From a virus, in IMG/VR virus record IMGVR_UViG_3300010883_018296, positions 1 through 25,564 of that record: a stretch of DNA of 25,564 bases; one strand, given 5' to 3'. The translations under genes were made by a program, and so were the position numbers. The notes under the pieces are model-generated. The model had not been told where the DNA came from. It saw nothing but the letters and a program-made list of their open reading frames with translations, and did no database searches. Of the stretch, positions 15,494 through 22,590 are shown one piece after another. The first letter of the stretch is position 1, and each line of letters opens with the position of its first letter.

Positions 15494-16761
15494 TACATCT
15501 CCTCCATTGTCCAGCGGTCATAGCCTTTTCTGTTGTCCCACGAGCCCAGTCTTTCATGAAGATCGCGAATCACTACATCCCATGTTCGAGTATAGTTTTT
15601 GAAATTATAATTTTTGTCTATATGAGACCGTCCAAGATCTCCCATCTTTTCTCGTTCTTCAGGAGTCATGTCCATCATTTTCTTGAGTGCATCAATAAAA
15701 TCTCTTTTTGCGATTCTGTCCTCGTAAATCCATGGAACGTCTTGTGAACCAATGATAGATCTACTAGAGGGCTCGATTCCGAGGCCGAACCAGTTTTCTC
15801 CATCAGTAACCTGTTCTGGTAATCCCCCTGTCATATTAACAATGATTGGTGTTCCACAAGCAAGTGATTCTAAGGTTGCCAAACCGAAACCTTCAGCATC
15901 AGAAATATTAATTGTACAATCAGCAATATTGTAGATGTCTGCCATGACCTCTAGAGGATACTTCTGTACCGAAAGTAAAACATTTTGATGCAGGGGGTCC
16001 GCAAGGCCAAGGTGATTCACAATTGCGTGCAAATCTTGACCGTGTGGGTCTCCAGGGTCTGTATGCATTATAAGCATTGCCTTATCATGCCCTACTTCTT
16101 GTAAGAAGTCATTAAACCACCACAAAAGAGTACCCGATTGTTTTCTTTTTGCGTTTCTGTTATTCCAAAAGAAAATAAATTTATCTTTAGCAGTGGGGGG
16201 AAGGGCTTCTTTTTTATACTGTTCAATTTCTTCATGTGATTTTTTTCTAAACACACCCTCTGGCACTGCATGCGGTAAATATACACATTCTACATCTGGG
16301 GAAACATTACGTACACAGTCATCAGTTACCTTTGATATTGTCGCAATCAAATCGTTTGAATCATAAAAACTTTTATTAAATGTTGGGTATGGGTGATTAT
16401 CCCAAACATGGTAATATATCATAGGTACATTACATCGAATCTCGTTATCAATGTCCCAGAGCCATGGGTAAAAACGAGGGTCTGTCATAAACCAAAGGAC
16501 GTCTGGTTTCCACTGTTCACATATCCCTTTCACAGTGTGTTGAGTTCCATATCCGTCAACAGGGAATATAATCCAGTCTTCACCATACTTGTCTGAAACC
16601 TGGGGTTTATAATCATTGTGTGCGATTGCACCTCCGAAAGACCTAACTTCGTAATTCCCCGTATTCAACAAACCTTCTATCATATATCTGGTCTGAGTTC
16701 CTACTCCACTCGGGGACATGGGGTGATCACTCAGAGTCAACACTTTAATTTTCTTAGACAA
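15493..16761 (-). CDS. GT4-family glycosyltransferase, TTG start
   Basis: A 422-residue GT-B glycosyltransferase. LSDHPMSPSGVGTQTRYM at the N-terminus is the acceptor-side loop, and DAEGFGLATLESLACGTPIIV in the C-terminal half is the donor-binding GT4 motif with its two glutamates. The protein must start at a TTG at 16761: AAGAGG lies just upstream, and the first ATG (at residue 15) would cut off the first beta strand. It is the first gene of the glycan island in transcription order, ten bases downstream of the nuclease stop. An RNA polymerase entering from the nuclease/PhoH genes would read into it; no promoter of its own is evident. Confidence 0.88.
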   Translation of the reverse strand: MSKKIKVLTLSDHPMSPSGVGTQTRYMIEGLLNTGNYEVRSFGGAIAHNDYKPQVSDKYGEDWIIFPVDGYGTQHTVKGICEQWKPDVLWFMTDPRFYPWLWDIDNEIRCNVPMIYYHVWDNHPYPTFNKSFYDSNDLIATISKVTDDCVRNVSPDVECVYLPHAVPEGVFRKKSHEEIEQYKKEALPPTAKDKFIFFWNNRNAKRKQSGTLLWWFNDFLQEVGHDKAMLIMHTDPGDPHGQDLHAIVNHLGLADPLHQNVLLSVQKYPLEVMADIYNIADCTINISDAEGFGLATLESLACGTPIIVNMTGGLPEQVTDGENWFGLGIEPSSRSIIGSQDVPWIYEDRIAKRDFIDALKKMMDMTPEEREKMGDLGRSHIDKNYNFKNYTRTWDVVIRDLHERLGSWDNRKGYDRWTMEEM

Positions 16762-16770
16762 TTTAACCTC

Positions 16771-17538
16771 TTATTTTTTTTTACAGTGCTCTGTATCATC
16801 AAATTCACAGTACGTACAGGACAATCTGTTTTTTATATATCTTTTACTTTTAACATTATACATAAACTTTTTTAAAAAATTAAGGGATTCTCTAATTTTT
16901 TCTTTATTACTCTCAATTTCGTAAAAGTCTATGTTGTTTTTTGATCGTGTTTTTCTCTTAAGTATACCGAAGTGAGTCTTTATTTTACTAGGGTGGATTG
17001 CGTGCTTCTGAGAATAGTAATATTTGTAATATAGTAACTGGTATTTCAAAAGTGTATCTTTCTTCTGCCAATCACTCCAACCTTTCGTAGATGTTTTCCA
17101 ATCTAATATATGAATCTCGTCGCCAACCTTGACAACCATGTCAATATAACCTTTAAATTGTAAATCGTCGTCAATTATAAAAATATCTTCGTATAACTTT
17201 TCTTCCACTGATAAGACAGTGTACTCTCCAAAATACTTTGACATTTCTTCTTTTAATTGGCTTAAAATGGTTTTGCCTTCGTCGCGCATAGACGCAGCAA
17301 TTTTTTTGTCATAGTCTGCTTCTAAGAGTTCAAGTTCAACAATCAATTGTAATTCAAATAGTTCTTGCAATTCCTCTGTCTTGAGATCAGCAACCTTTTC
17401 ACAAGCCGCATGAATTGCTTTCCCAAATGCTGTATACAGGTTTCCCTCAAATAGGCTAAGACCATCAATATACATAAGTTTATGATAAAAGGGGCACTTA
17501 CCCCAATTTTTAATTTCCGAATAAGATATGTGAGACAT
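16771..17538 (-). CDS. RecB/Cas4-like PD-(D/E)XK nuclease with Fe-S cysteines
   Basis: A 255-residue nuclease of the PD-(D/E)XK (RecB/Cas4/PDDEXK_1) group. It has H43 in GKAIHAACEK, E112/E113, D133 in GYIDMV, D146-W-K148 in HILDWKTST, and Q167 in the following helix. C15, C241, C244 and C252 are spaced as the four ligands of a Cas4/AddB-type 4Fe-4S cluster. It probably degrades or trims DNA ends during replication or recombination; nothing in the window suggests CRISPR adaptation. The ATG lies 2 bases after the previous stop. The gene ends in a run of nine A (coding strand) just before its TAA. Confidence 0.85.
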   Translation of the reverse strand: MSHISYSEIKNWGKCPFYHKLMYIDGLSLFEGNLYTAFGKAIHAACEKVADLKTEELQELFELQLIVELELLEADYDKKIAASMRDEGKTILSQLKEEMSKYFGEYTVLSVEEKLYEDIFIIDDDLQFKGYIDMVVKVGDEIHILDWKTSTKGWSDWQKKDTLLKYQLLYYKYYYSQKHAIHPSKIKTHFGILKRKTRSKNNIDFYEIESNKEKIRESLNFLKKFMYNVKSKRYIKNRLSCTYCEFDDTEHCKKK

Positions 17539-17540
17539 TT

Positions 17541-17894
17541 TTACTTTTTTGTTTTTGTTTTACGAGCTTTACTTACTTGCTTACCCGTCTCTACTTTATC
17601 AGAATTATTAGTATTTGTCAAGTTATTTGTTTTTTTAATTTCAAAAATCCAAGTAGCAGTTTGATCACTTTCTTGATTGTCTATTCTTTTAGGTCCCTCG
17701 ATGACTCCGCCAACAACTTCGTTTTTAGATAGTTTGGCTTGTACCATTTCTTTGACCTGAAACACTTTTATCATATGAAGATCTTCATAACCAATTGTTC
17801 GGCCTGAGTATTGGTATTTAAATATTGGAGTGGCTTTTTCTAAAGTAATCGTACACTCTACTGTTTTAGCACTCTTTTTAATATTAACTTGCAT
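17541..17894 (-). CDS. Hypothetical protein with basic tail
   Basis: A 117-residue protein I do not recognise. The first about 85 residues are beta-rich in appearance; the last 30 are lysine- and threonine-rich (SKARKTKTKK), a typical disordered nucleic-acid-contacting tail. It sits between a metallopeptidase-like gene (11-base overlap at its start) and the nuclease (2-base gap), in the block with PhoH. A DNA-related accessory role is possible from the basic tail and neighbour but remains speculative. Confidence 0.7.
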   Translation of the reverse strand: MQVNIKKSAKTVECTITLEKATPIFKYQYSGRTIGYEDLHMIKVFQVKEMVQAKLSKNEVVGGVIEGPKRIDNQESDQTATWIFEIKKTNNLTNTNNSDKVETGKQVSKARKTKTKK

Positions 17895-18564
17895 ATTCTA
17901 TCATCTCCTTGATATTATTATACAATACTGGACTGGTTTGTTTAAAGTTTTTTTGGTCTCCTAGAAAATATTCTTCAAAACCTTTTGCAAAGTACTCTCT
18001 TAATGACGTAATTGCATAAGGGCTTGTAAATAAATCGTAAGTTAGTGTCAATAACACCGGATAACCAACAACTGTATATAGAAACATATCAAAATCCTCA
18101 TCGTATTCAGGATCTAAAAAATACTTCGTAGGAATATCATAGTTCCTCTCAGCAAGCATATGGAAAAGTTGTTTACGTTTTTCTATGAATTCGTTTTCTA
18201 GAGACATATTACTATAAACAACATCTTGATAATACTCCTCTGCACAATGAGCCATCTCATGAACGATGTCATCTATCATGTCTTCATTCGAAGATTGGGC
18301 ACTTGTAACATATATTGTGTTATCTTTATAAAGAGCGTTTATTTGCCTCTCTTCAAATTCTTGCAGATGTCCAACAACCATCATTTCTAAGTCTCTTATA
18401 ACAGTCTTGGGGACAATCTTTTCTATTGCCTTCATTACTCTTATAATATTAACATTATCTGGTAGCGGATCTTTAACGTATACCGGGATGCTTCCGTAAA
18501 ATGTATAGTTCTTGCGTGGTTTACGTGTGCTTTCTATAATATACTCTTTTATATTCTTTCTCAT
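17884..18564 (-). CDS. Zinc metalloprotease-like protein (HExxH, lethal-factor-like)
   Basis: A 226-residue protein with H102-E-M-A-H106, the HExxH zinc motif. REYFAKGFEEYF (189-200) lies about 85 residues later and resembles the EFFAEAF segment of anthrax-lethal-factor-like gluzincins, making E190 the likely third zinc ligand. There is no signal peptide, so it acts in the cytoplasm or on the virion. The surroundings (PhoH, nuclease) suggest a role during infection or morphogenesis, not toxin secretion. The ATG overlaps the previous stop (ATGA). Function beyond peptidase is unknown; whether the site is active needs biochemical evidence. Confidence 0.7.
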   Translation of the reverse strand: MRKNIKEYIIESTRKPRKNYTFYGSIPVYVKDPLPDNVNIIRVMKAIEKIVPKTVIRDLEMMVVGHLQEFEERQINALYKDNTIYVTSAQSSNEDMIDDIVHEMAHCAEEYYQDVVYSNMSLENEFIEKRKQLFHMLAERNYDIPTKYFLDPEYDEDFDMFLYTVVGYPVLLTLTYDLFTSPYAITSLREYFAKGFEEYFLGDQKNFKQTSPVLYNNIKEMIEYAS

Positions 18565-18836
18565 TTTTTAAATTCTAAGATTGACTGTCCGACCTCGACG
18601 TCATTCAAGGCTTGTTCGTAGCCTCGGATAAAGTTTTCCTCGGCTACTGCCAACAAGAATTCTGGGAAGTCTCTGGCTACCTGCTCTATAATCATTTCCA
18701 CAGTAACATTGCCATCCTCGGGATCAGTGTTCGTCCCTACGTAGTCTACTAACCACTCTTTTAAAGCAGTATCTTTGTCGACTGCTTTTTTAAGTTCTTT
18801 GTTTTCTACATCTTTATCATCAAATTCAATTTCCAT
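18561..18836 (-). CDS. Small acidic phage hypothetical protein
   Basis: A 91-residue acidic protein with an apparently helical C-terminal half: FLLAVAEENFIRGYEQALNDVE. I recall this type next to PhoH in T4-like marine phages, but I assign no domain. The ATG follows GAGG at good spacing, nine bases after the PhoH stop, and the stop overlaps the metalloprotease start (ATGA). Probably cytoplasmic; no function is assigned. Confidence 0.75.
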   Translation of the reverse strand: MEIEFDDKDVENKELKKAVDKDTALKEWLVDYVGTNTDPEDGNVTVEMIIEQVARDFPEFLLAVAEENFIRGYEQALNDVEVGQSILEFKK

Positions 18837-18845
18837 TTTTTTACC

Positions 18846-20159
18846 TCATAAGATTTCTGCTGATATTGTTGCAACTTTAGAACGTTCTCCTTTCTTTAAA
18901 GTTATATGACCAGAAATTGTCTGGTCCTTGAACTTCTCCACCACATATGTAAGACCATTAGTCGTCTCATCCACATATACATTGTCGATTTGTTCTATAT
19001 CTCCAGTAAAGACAATTTTTGTTCCTTCTCCAACTCTAGTAAGTATAGTCTTTATTTCATGTTTTGTTAACTGTTGTGCTTCATCAATTATTATAAAGGC
19101 ATTAGCAATCGATCTTCCACGTATATATGTTAAGGCTTCAATCTCAATAAGACCATCATCCATATATAAATCCATATTTCTTTTGTCGCCCATTAAAAAT
19201 TCTAAATTATCTTTTATTGGTGATAGCCAAGGCAGCATTTTCTCTTCTAAAGTTCCAGGAAGGAAACCAATATCTTTTCCCATGGGCTGCACTGGGCGTG
19301 AGACAATAACTCTCTTATAAGGTGTCCCTTCTCGTGTAGATTCAAGTGTTTGCTCTAAACCTGCTGCTATAGCACAAAGAGTTTTTCCGGAACCTGCTCG
19401 TCCAATTAACGTAACAACTGGTATTGTCTTATCCATCAACAACTCAATAGCAAAAGATTGCTCTTTGTTCCGTGCTCGTATGCCCCAGACGCTATCATGC
19501 TTAACTAACTTCTTTAATGGTGTATTATAATTGTAAAATCTGCAAAGGGCTGTCTTCTTTTCGTTGGCGTTTGAAACGAGCATAACCATTTCATTTGTCA
19601 ACAGCTCAATTTCGTTTTTATCAGCGTATACTTCTTCACCGGCATAAAATTGTTCTATAGTTTCATCATCAACAAGATAACTTTCAAAACCATTGAAGAG
19701 GTGATCTCTATTTTTTACAATCTGACCCTCTGTATAATCTTCACATAGTATACCAACCGAATCACATTTTATTCTCATGTTTATATCCCTGGATACTAAA
19801 ATTACTTTACTATCTGGGTATTCTTTTTGTGTTGCTATCGCCACACTTATTATTTCGTTATCTGCGTCTGAACGATTGAAACTTTCATTTAGTAGATCAA
19901 GTTGCCCCATTCTTACTCTTAGCATTCCTTTGTGCTCTCCTAAAGATACTCCTTCCTTCAAATTTCCAATAGTCCTGAGTTCATCTAGGGTTCGGATTGT
20001 TTCTCTAGCGTTTCTCCCAACGCTATCTTGTCGTTTCTTTTTTCCATCTATTTCTTCTAATACTTTGAAAGGAACTATAATATCATTTTCACCGTAATAA
20101 AAAAAAGATCCAGCATCAGTCAAACATACGCTAGTGTCTAAAACATATATATTCGTCAT
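18846..20159 (-). CDS. phoH: PIN-PhoH protein: RNase-like domain plus PhoH ATPase
   Basis: A 437-residue protein with an N-terminal PIN domain and a C-terminal PhoH ATPase. PIN acidic residues are D8, E35, D98/D100 and D125. The ATPase has Walker A GRAGSGKT (253-260) and Walker B FIIIDEAQ (355-362). This PIN-PhoH architecture, as in bacterial PhoH2/YlaK proteins, is linked to RNA unwinding and cleavage; PhoH is frequent in marine phages, where its role is unsettled. I start at the ATG at 20159 after AGGT; the preceding GTG is one codon longer. It follows the lipoprotein gene by 13 bases and heads the nuclease-containing transcription unit. A toxin function is not supported. Confidence 0.9.
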   Translation of the reverse strand: MTNIYVLDTSVCLTDAGSFFYYGENDIIVPFKVLEEIDGKKKRQDSVGRNARETIRTLDELRTIGNLKEGVSLGEHKGMLRVRMGQLDLLNESFNRSDADNEIISVAIATQKEYPDSKVILVSRDINMRIKCDSVGILCEDYTEGQIVKNRDHLFNGFESYLVDDETIEQFYAGEEVYADKNEIELLTNEMVMLVSNANEKKTALCRFYNYNTPLKKLVKHDSVWGIRARNKEQSFAIELLMDKTIPVVTLIGRAGSGKTLCAIAAGLEQTLESTREGTPYKRVIVSRPVQPMGKDIGFLPGTLEEKMLPWLSPIKDNLEFLMGDKRNMDLYMDDGLIEIEALTYIRGRSIANAFIIIDEAQQLTKHEIKTILTRVGEGTKIVFTGDIEQIDNVYVDETTNGLTYVVEKFKDQTISGHITLKKGERSKVATISAEIL

Positions 20160-20172
20160 CACTTACCTATAA

Positions 20173-20475
20173 TTAAGGTGTTACCACAATTTCTGGACTT
20201 ATAATGACGATATCTTCTCTTTCGTCATTGTCGCCAAGCATATAAGTATCAATGGTAAAGACTCTCTCTATATCGTCACTATCGACGTCAAAAAAGATAA
20301 GATTATCATTTCTAAAAATATTTTTTTCACTATTTTTGTAAATTGAATCCAAAGAAGTCTTTACGGTGTTTATAGAATAAGAAGCATTTGATTTTACTGT
20401 ATTTTTATCCAATGAACTGATGCATCCGACTAATGTGAATATCGCTAGAATAATTGCTATTGTTGTCTTCTTCAT
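20173..20475 (-). CDS. Small exported lipoprotein
   Basis: A 100-residue protein with a signal peptide (KK, then hydrophobic IAIILAIFTLVG) and a textbook lipobox L15-V16-G17-C18. After cleavage about 82 residues remain, with an acidic C-terminal half. It would be anchored to a bacterial membrane. Its position divergent from an exported protease is suggestive. A spanin or superinfection-exclusion role is conceivable, but no family is recognisable. A TATAAATA promoter core lies 59 bases upstream of the ATG, and a 15-base palindrome lies between. Confidence 0.75.
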   Translation of the reverse strand: MKKTTIAIILAIFTLVGCISSLDKNTVKSNASYSINTVKTSLDSIYKNSEKNIFRNDNLIFFDVDSDDIERVFTIDTYMLGDNDEREDIVIISPEIVVTP

Positions 20476-20512
20476 TTACTTATTGCCCCATGGGTTACGA
20501 AGTATATAGTTT

Positions 20513-20527
20513 TTTAATCAGATTAAA
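20513..20527. repeat. 15-base perfect palindrome in divergent promoter region
   Basis: TTTAATC-A-GATTAAA is a perfect odd palindrome with 7-base arms centred on 20520. It lies between the divergent lipoprotein and protease genes, just where a transcript from the minus-strand TATAAATA element would begin (about 20528). This is a good place for an operator, but the short AT-rich arms could also arise by chance. Confidence 0.45.
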
Positions 20528-20533
20528 TCTAGT

Positions 20534-20541
20534 TATTTATA
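20534..20541 (-). promoter_or_regulatory. Candidate T4-type late promoter (TATAAATA)
   Basis: The minus strand reads TATAAATA from 20541 to 20534, identical to the core of T4-type late promoters, which need no -35 box. It would start a transcript near 20528, about 50 bases before the lipoprotein ATG, and could continue into PhoH and the genes beyond. One other copy occurs in the window (9495-9502), but inside a gene. Confidence 0.5.
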
Positions 20542-20552
20542 GGGGCAACAAT

Positions 20553-21332
20553 ATGAAATACATGAAAACACGATCTATACTAACAAGTTTATTAATTTTA
20601 GCGACACTACTTTCTCTGTCTTGTGCAACAGTTAGTTGTGGAGATTCTAAAACAAGTTCTATAACTATGGTGAAAGAAAACCAAGTTCAACTTCCTAGAA
20701 AATCATTTTTAAAAACATACAGGAACGTTAATTTTAAAATCTGCAATCCTGAAAAGCCTGAAGAATGCGAAAACAGGACCATGAGATCGACCGGTTCTGG
20801 CTTTGTCATTAGCAACATCGCAGAAGGTGGGTTTATGATGACAGCGGCTCATGTTTGTAACGTCGCAGATATGGTAGAATACGTTGCTAATAAAGATCCC
20901 AATGTAACATATATTAGTGATACTACCGTTGTAGAGGATGTTGCTGGCAATAGATATGAAGCAATTGTTCTTGAGATGGATGAACCTGCTGACTTATGTG
21001 TCACTTTTGTGCACGGTATAACAAACCCACCAGTAAAGATTTCATATTTTGCGCCAATTCCAGGTGACACTGTGCATAATCTTGCAGCGCCTGTTGGCTT
21101 TTTTGGAGTCGGAATGATTCCAACACTTCATGGTTCATTTAACGGACATTATGGTAGGTACGCTGCGTATAGTGTACCGGCAGTAGGTGGTAGTAGCGGA
21201 AGCCCTTTGTTTAACGTAGCAGGCGAAGTTATCGGCATGATTCACTCAGTACATACTAGGTTTCAGTTTCTTACCTTCTCCCCTACACATAGTGAAATTT
21301 ACAAAATGGCTTCGAAGTACATAAATTTATAG
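20553..21332 (+). CDS. Exported trypsin-like serine protease
   Basis: A 259-residue chymotrypsin-fold (S1-type) protease. The N-terminus has basic residues, a hydrophobic core (about 9-22) and LSLSCATVSC, giving either a signal peptidase I site or a lipid-anchored Cys. The catalytic triad is readable: H100 in TAAHVC, D147 in ADLCV and S215 in GGSSGSPLF. C64 and C72 may form a disulfide. The ATG at 20553 follows AGGGG; a longer frame from 20454 is rejected because it overlaps the divergent gene and lacks a signal peptide. Expected to work in the periplasm or outside, for example on a host envelope protein or on virion or lysis proteins. HtrA-like PDZ domains are absent. Confidence 0.82.
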   Translation: MKYMKTRSILTSLLILATLLSLSCATVSCGDSKTSSITMVKENQVQLPRKSFLKTYRNVNFKICNPEKPEECENRTMRSTGSGFVISNIAEGGFMMTAAHVCNVADMVEYVANKDPNVTYISDTTVVEDVAGNRYEAIVLEMDEPADLCVTFVHGITNPPVKISYFAPIPGDTVHNLAAPVGFFGVGMIPTLHGSFNGHYGRYAAYSVPAVGGSSGSPLFNVAGEVIGMIHSVHTRFQFLTFSPTHSEIYKMASKYINL

Positions 21333-21401
21333 ACAAACAAGCGCGACGGCCAAGCAAAAAGACACTAATACATTTTCTAACACTGGGTGTGATTTGAGCA
21401 T
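21327..21401 (-). CDS. 24-residue hydrophobic membrane peptide
   Basis: A minus-strand ATG at 21401 has GAGGAG exactly six bases upstream. It encodes 24 residues (MLKSHPVLENVLVSFCLAVA then LVCL), the last 14 of which are long and hydrophobic enough for one membrane helix. Its stop overlaps the end of the convergent protease gene by 6 bases. It lies 31 bases after the zinc-ribbon gene stop and would be the last gene of that unit. Possible roles: holin-like or regulator of a membrane protein; unproven. Confidence 0.5.
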   Translation of the reverse strand: MLKSHPVLENVLVSFCLAVALVCL

Positions 21402-21432
21402 GATTTTCTCCTCATTCAGCCAGTATATAGTA

Positions 21433-21630
21433 CTAATCAGAAACTTTATCTTTATTTTTATTTTCTTCTTTATACCAATCAGATTCTTTTAATCTAAAAG
21501 AGTCTTCTTCTAAAACCGGAAATAAAGCGCACTTGTTCTTACTACCTGTTGGGCATTGTGGCTTTGCTTTCGTTTTTTTTTGAGATCTCTCTAATATACA
21601 GTCGCATTGTTTGCAATAATATAAAGACAT
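21433..21630 (-). CDS. Small zinc-ribbon-like protein
   Basis: A 65-residue protein with CKQC-x-C (residues 6-11) and two more cysteines (C26, C34), a pattern that could hold one zinc ion. The C-terminus is highly charged (KEENKNKDKVSD). No catalytic motif is present. The ATG has no ribosome binding site and lies 8 bases after the ClpP-like stop, so translation may be coupled. Possible function: nucleic-acid or protein binding; unknown. Confidence 0.65.
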   Translation of the reverse strand: MSLYYCKQCDCILERSQKKTKAKPQCPTGSKNKCALFPVLEEDSFRLKESDWYKEENKNKDKVSD

Positions 21631-21638
21631 TAATATAA

Positions 21639-22319
21639 TTAAATAATTTCGTCAACTAAGCCGTATTCAAGACATGTCTCTGCGTCGAACCATAGATCGT
21701 GCTTCAAGATTTCGTTTATCTTCTTTTTCGGAATCTTTGTGTGATCAGCATACACATCTTTAATAAGTCTCATAAACTGATCATTATTGTCCATAGCATC
21801 TTTCATTTCTTCATACTTGCCCCACATTCCTGAAGAAAGTTGATGAATCAACATAAAAGAATTCTTTCTAATTTGTCTATGGTGTCCTACTACACTTATA
21901 AGAGTGGCAGCGGAGGCTGCACATCCTTCCACAATTGTTGTGACAGGTGCTTCACTACTCTCAATATAATCCATCGCTGAGAAACCTGCGAATACGCTTC
22001 CACCGTAACTGTTAATGTGCAGTTTAAGTGGGGCACACTCAGACATCGTTAGCAAACTCGCCTGATTAATAAGGTTGTTGCTTATCTCATATAGATTTTT
22101 GTTTAGTTCTAAAATTTTAGGTCTTGTGACCTCTGAATAAAAGTATATCGAGTTATTTTTAACCTCGACTTTATTATTATCGTCTTTTCCTGATGACTGT
22201 GGAGATGAAAACATTGCAAATAAACTTGCTAAATCACTTCCAGGACTGCCTTTCTTTGTGGCTGCTGCCTCTGGGGAATTGTTTGAATCGTTTTCACTAA
22301 GCCAAAATATATCTTTCAT
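21639..22319 (-). CDS. ClpP-like serine protease
   Basis: A 226-residue ClpP/S14-type protease. The catalytic triad is visible: S136 in GCAASAATL, H159 in MLIHQ and D208 in KHDLWF, followed by the ClpP ending EYGLVDEI. HINSYGGSVFAG (101-112) is the substrate-side ClpP motif. The N-terminal about 50 residues are Ser/Asn/Gly-rich and not part of the fold. Phage ClpP-like proteins are commonly thought to act in capsid maturation or host protein turnover; no ClpX or ClpA is present here, so a partner would come from the host or elsewhere in the phage. The gene follows a two-helix membrane protein by one base. Confidence 0.9.
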   Translation of the reverse strand: MKDIFWLSENDSNNSPEAAATKKGSPGSDLASLFAMFSSPQSSGKDDNNKVEVKNNSIYFYSEVTRPKILELNKNLYEISNNLINQASLLTMSECAPLKLHINSYGGSVFAGFSAMDYIESSEAPVTTIVEGCAASAATLISVVGHHRQIRKNSFMLIHQLSSGMWGKYEEMKDAMDNNDQFMRLIKDVYADHTKIPKKKINEILKHDLWFDAETCLEYGLVDEII

Positions 22320-22320
22320 G

Positions 22321-22590
22321 TTAAAGTACTCCGTAATGTAATAACATAACTAAGTATGTGGTACCGCAAAGAACATACGCTATAGCATAAAATAATGATC
22401 TCCTGTCATTTTCTTCGGGCCATCGTGACCTCCAGACATTAAATTTTAAAAGAGCCATTAAGTAACAAGCAATTATTGTTACATTAAAGAATTCTTGAAT
22501 GATGCTCACTACTAATATTATTGATAATAAGACAGACCAAATCGCATCTTCCATTTTGCTTATTTGATCTTTTTTTTCCTTATCTTCCAT
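22321..22590 (-). CDS. Small two- or three-helix membrane protein
   Basis: An 89-residue protein with a charged N-terminus (MEDKEKKDQISKMED) and hydrophobic stretches about 17-32, 36-48 and 66-86, separated by a charged loop (WRSRWPEENDRR). No signal sequence is present. It starts with an ATG preceded by a weak AAGAG. A holin-like role cannot be excluded, but neither length nor charge pattern proves it. It is the first gene of the ClpP-containing minus-strand unit. Confidence 0.7.
   Translation of the reverse strand: MEDKEKKDQISKMEDAIWSVLLSIILVVSIIQEFFNVTIIACYLMALLKFNVWRSRWPEENDRRSLFYAIAYVLCGTTYLVMLLHYGVL

Noticed and set aside
16774-16782. A9 tract (coding strand) as a programmed frameshift site
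   Set aside because: It encodes the last lysines before the stop; slippage would not join the frame to another conserved domain.
16771-17538. Cas4 and hence a CRISPR adaptation module
   Set aside because: No repeat array, cas1 or cas2 is present; Cas4-like RecB-family nucleases are common in phages.
18928-20097. Long plus-strand open frames opposite PhoH
   Set aside because: They are antisense shadows with no ribosome binding sites or recognisable domains; PhoH is clearly coded on the minus strand.
18846-20159. PIN domain as a toxin-antitoxin toxin
   Set aside because: The PIN domain is fused to a PhoH ATPase in the standard phage/bacterial architecture and no antitoxin-like gene is adjacent.
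20454-20552. N-terminal extension of the exported protease by 33 residues
   Set aside because: It would overlap the divergent lipoprotein gene and bury the signal peptide; AGGGG precedes the ATG at 20553.
21333-21432. Bidirectional terminator between convergent genes
   Set aside because: No stem-loop with an adjacent T tract could be found in this stretch.
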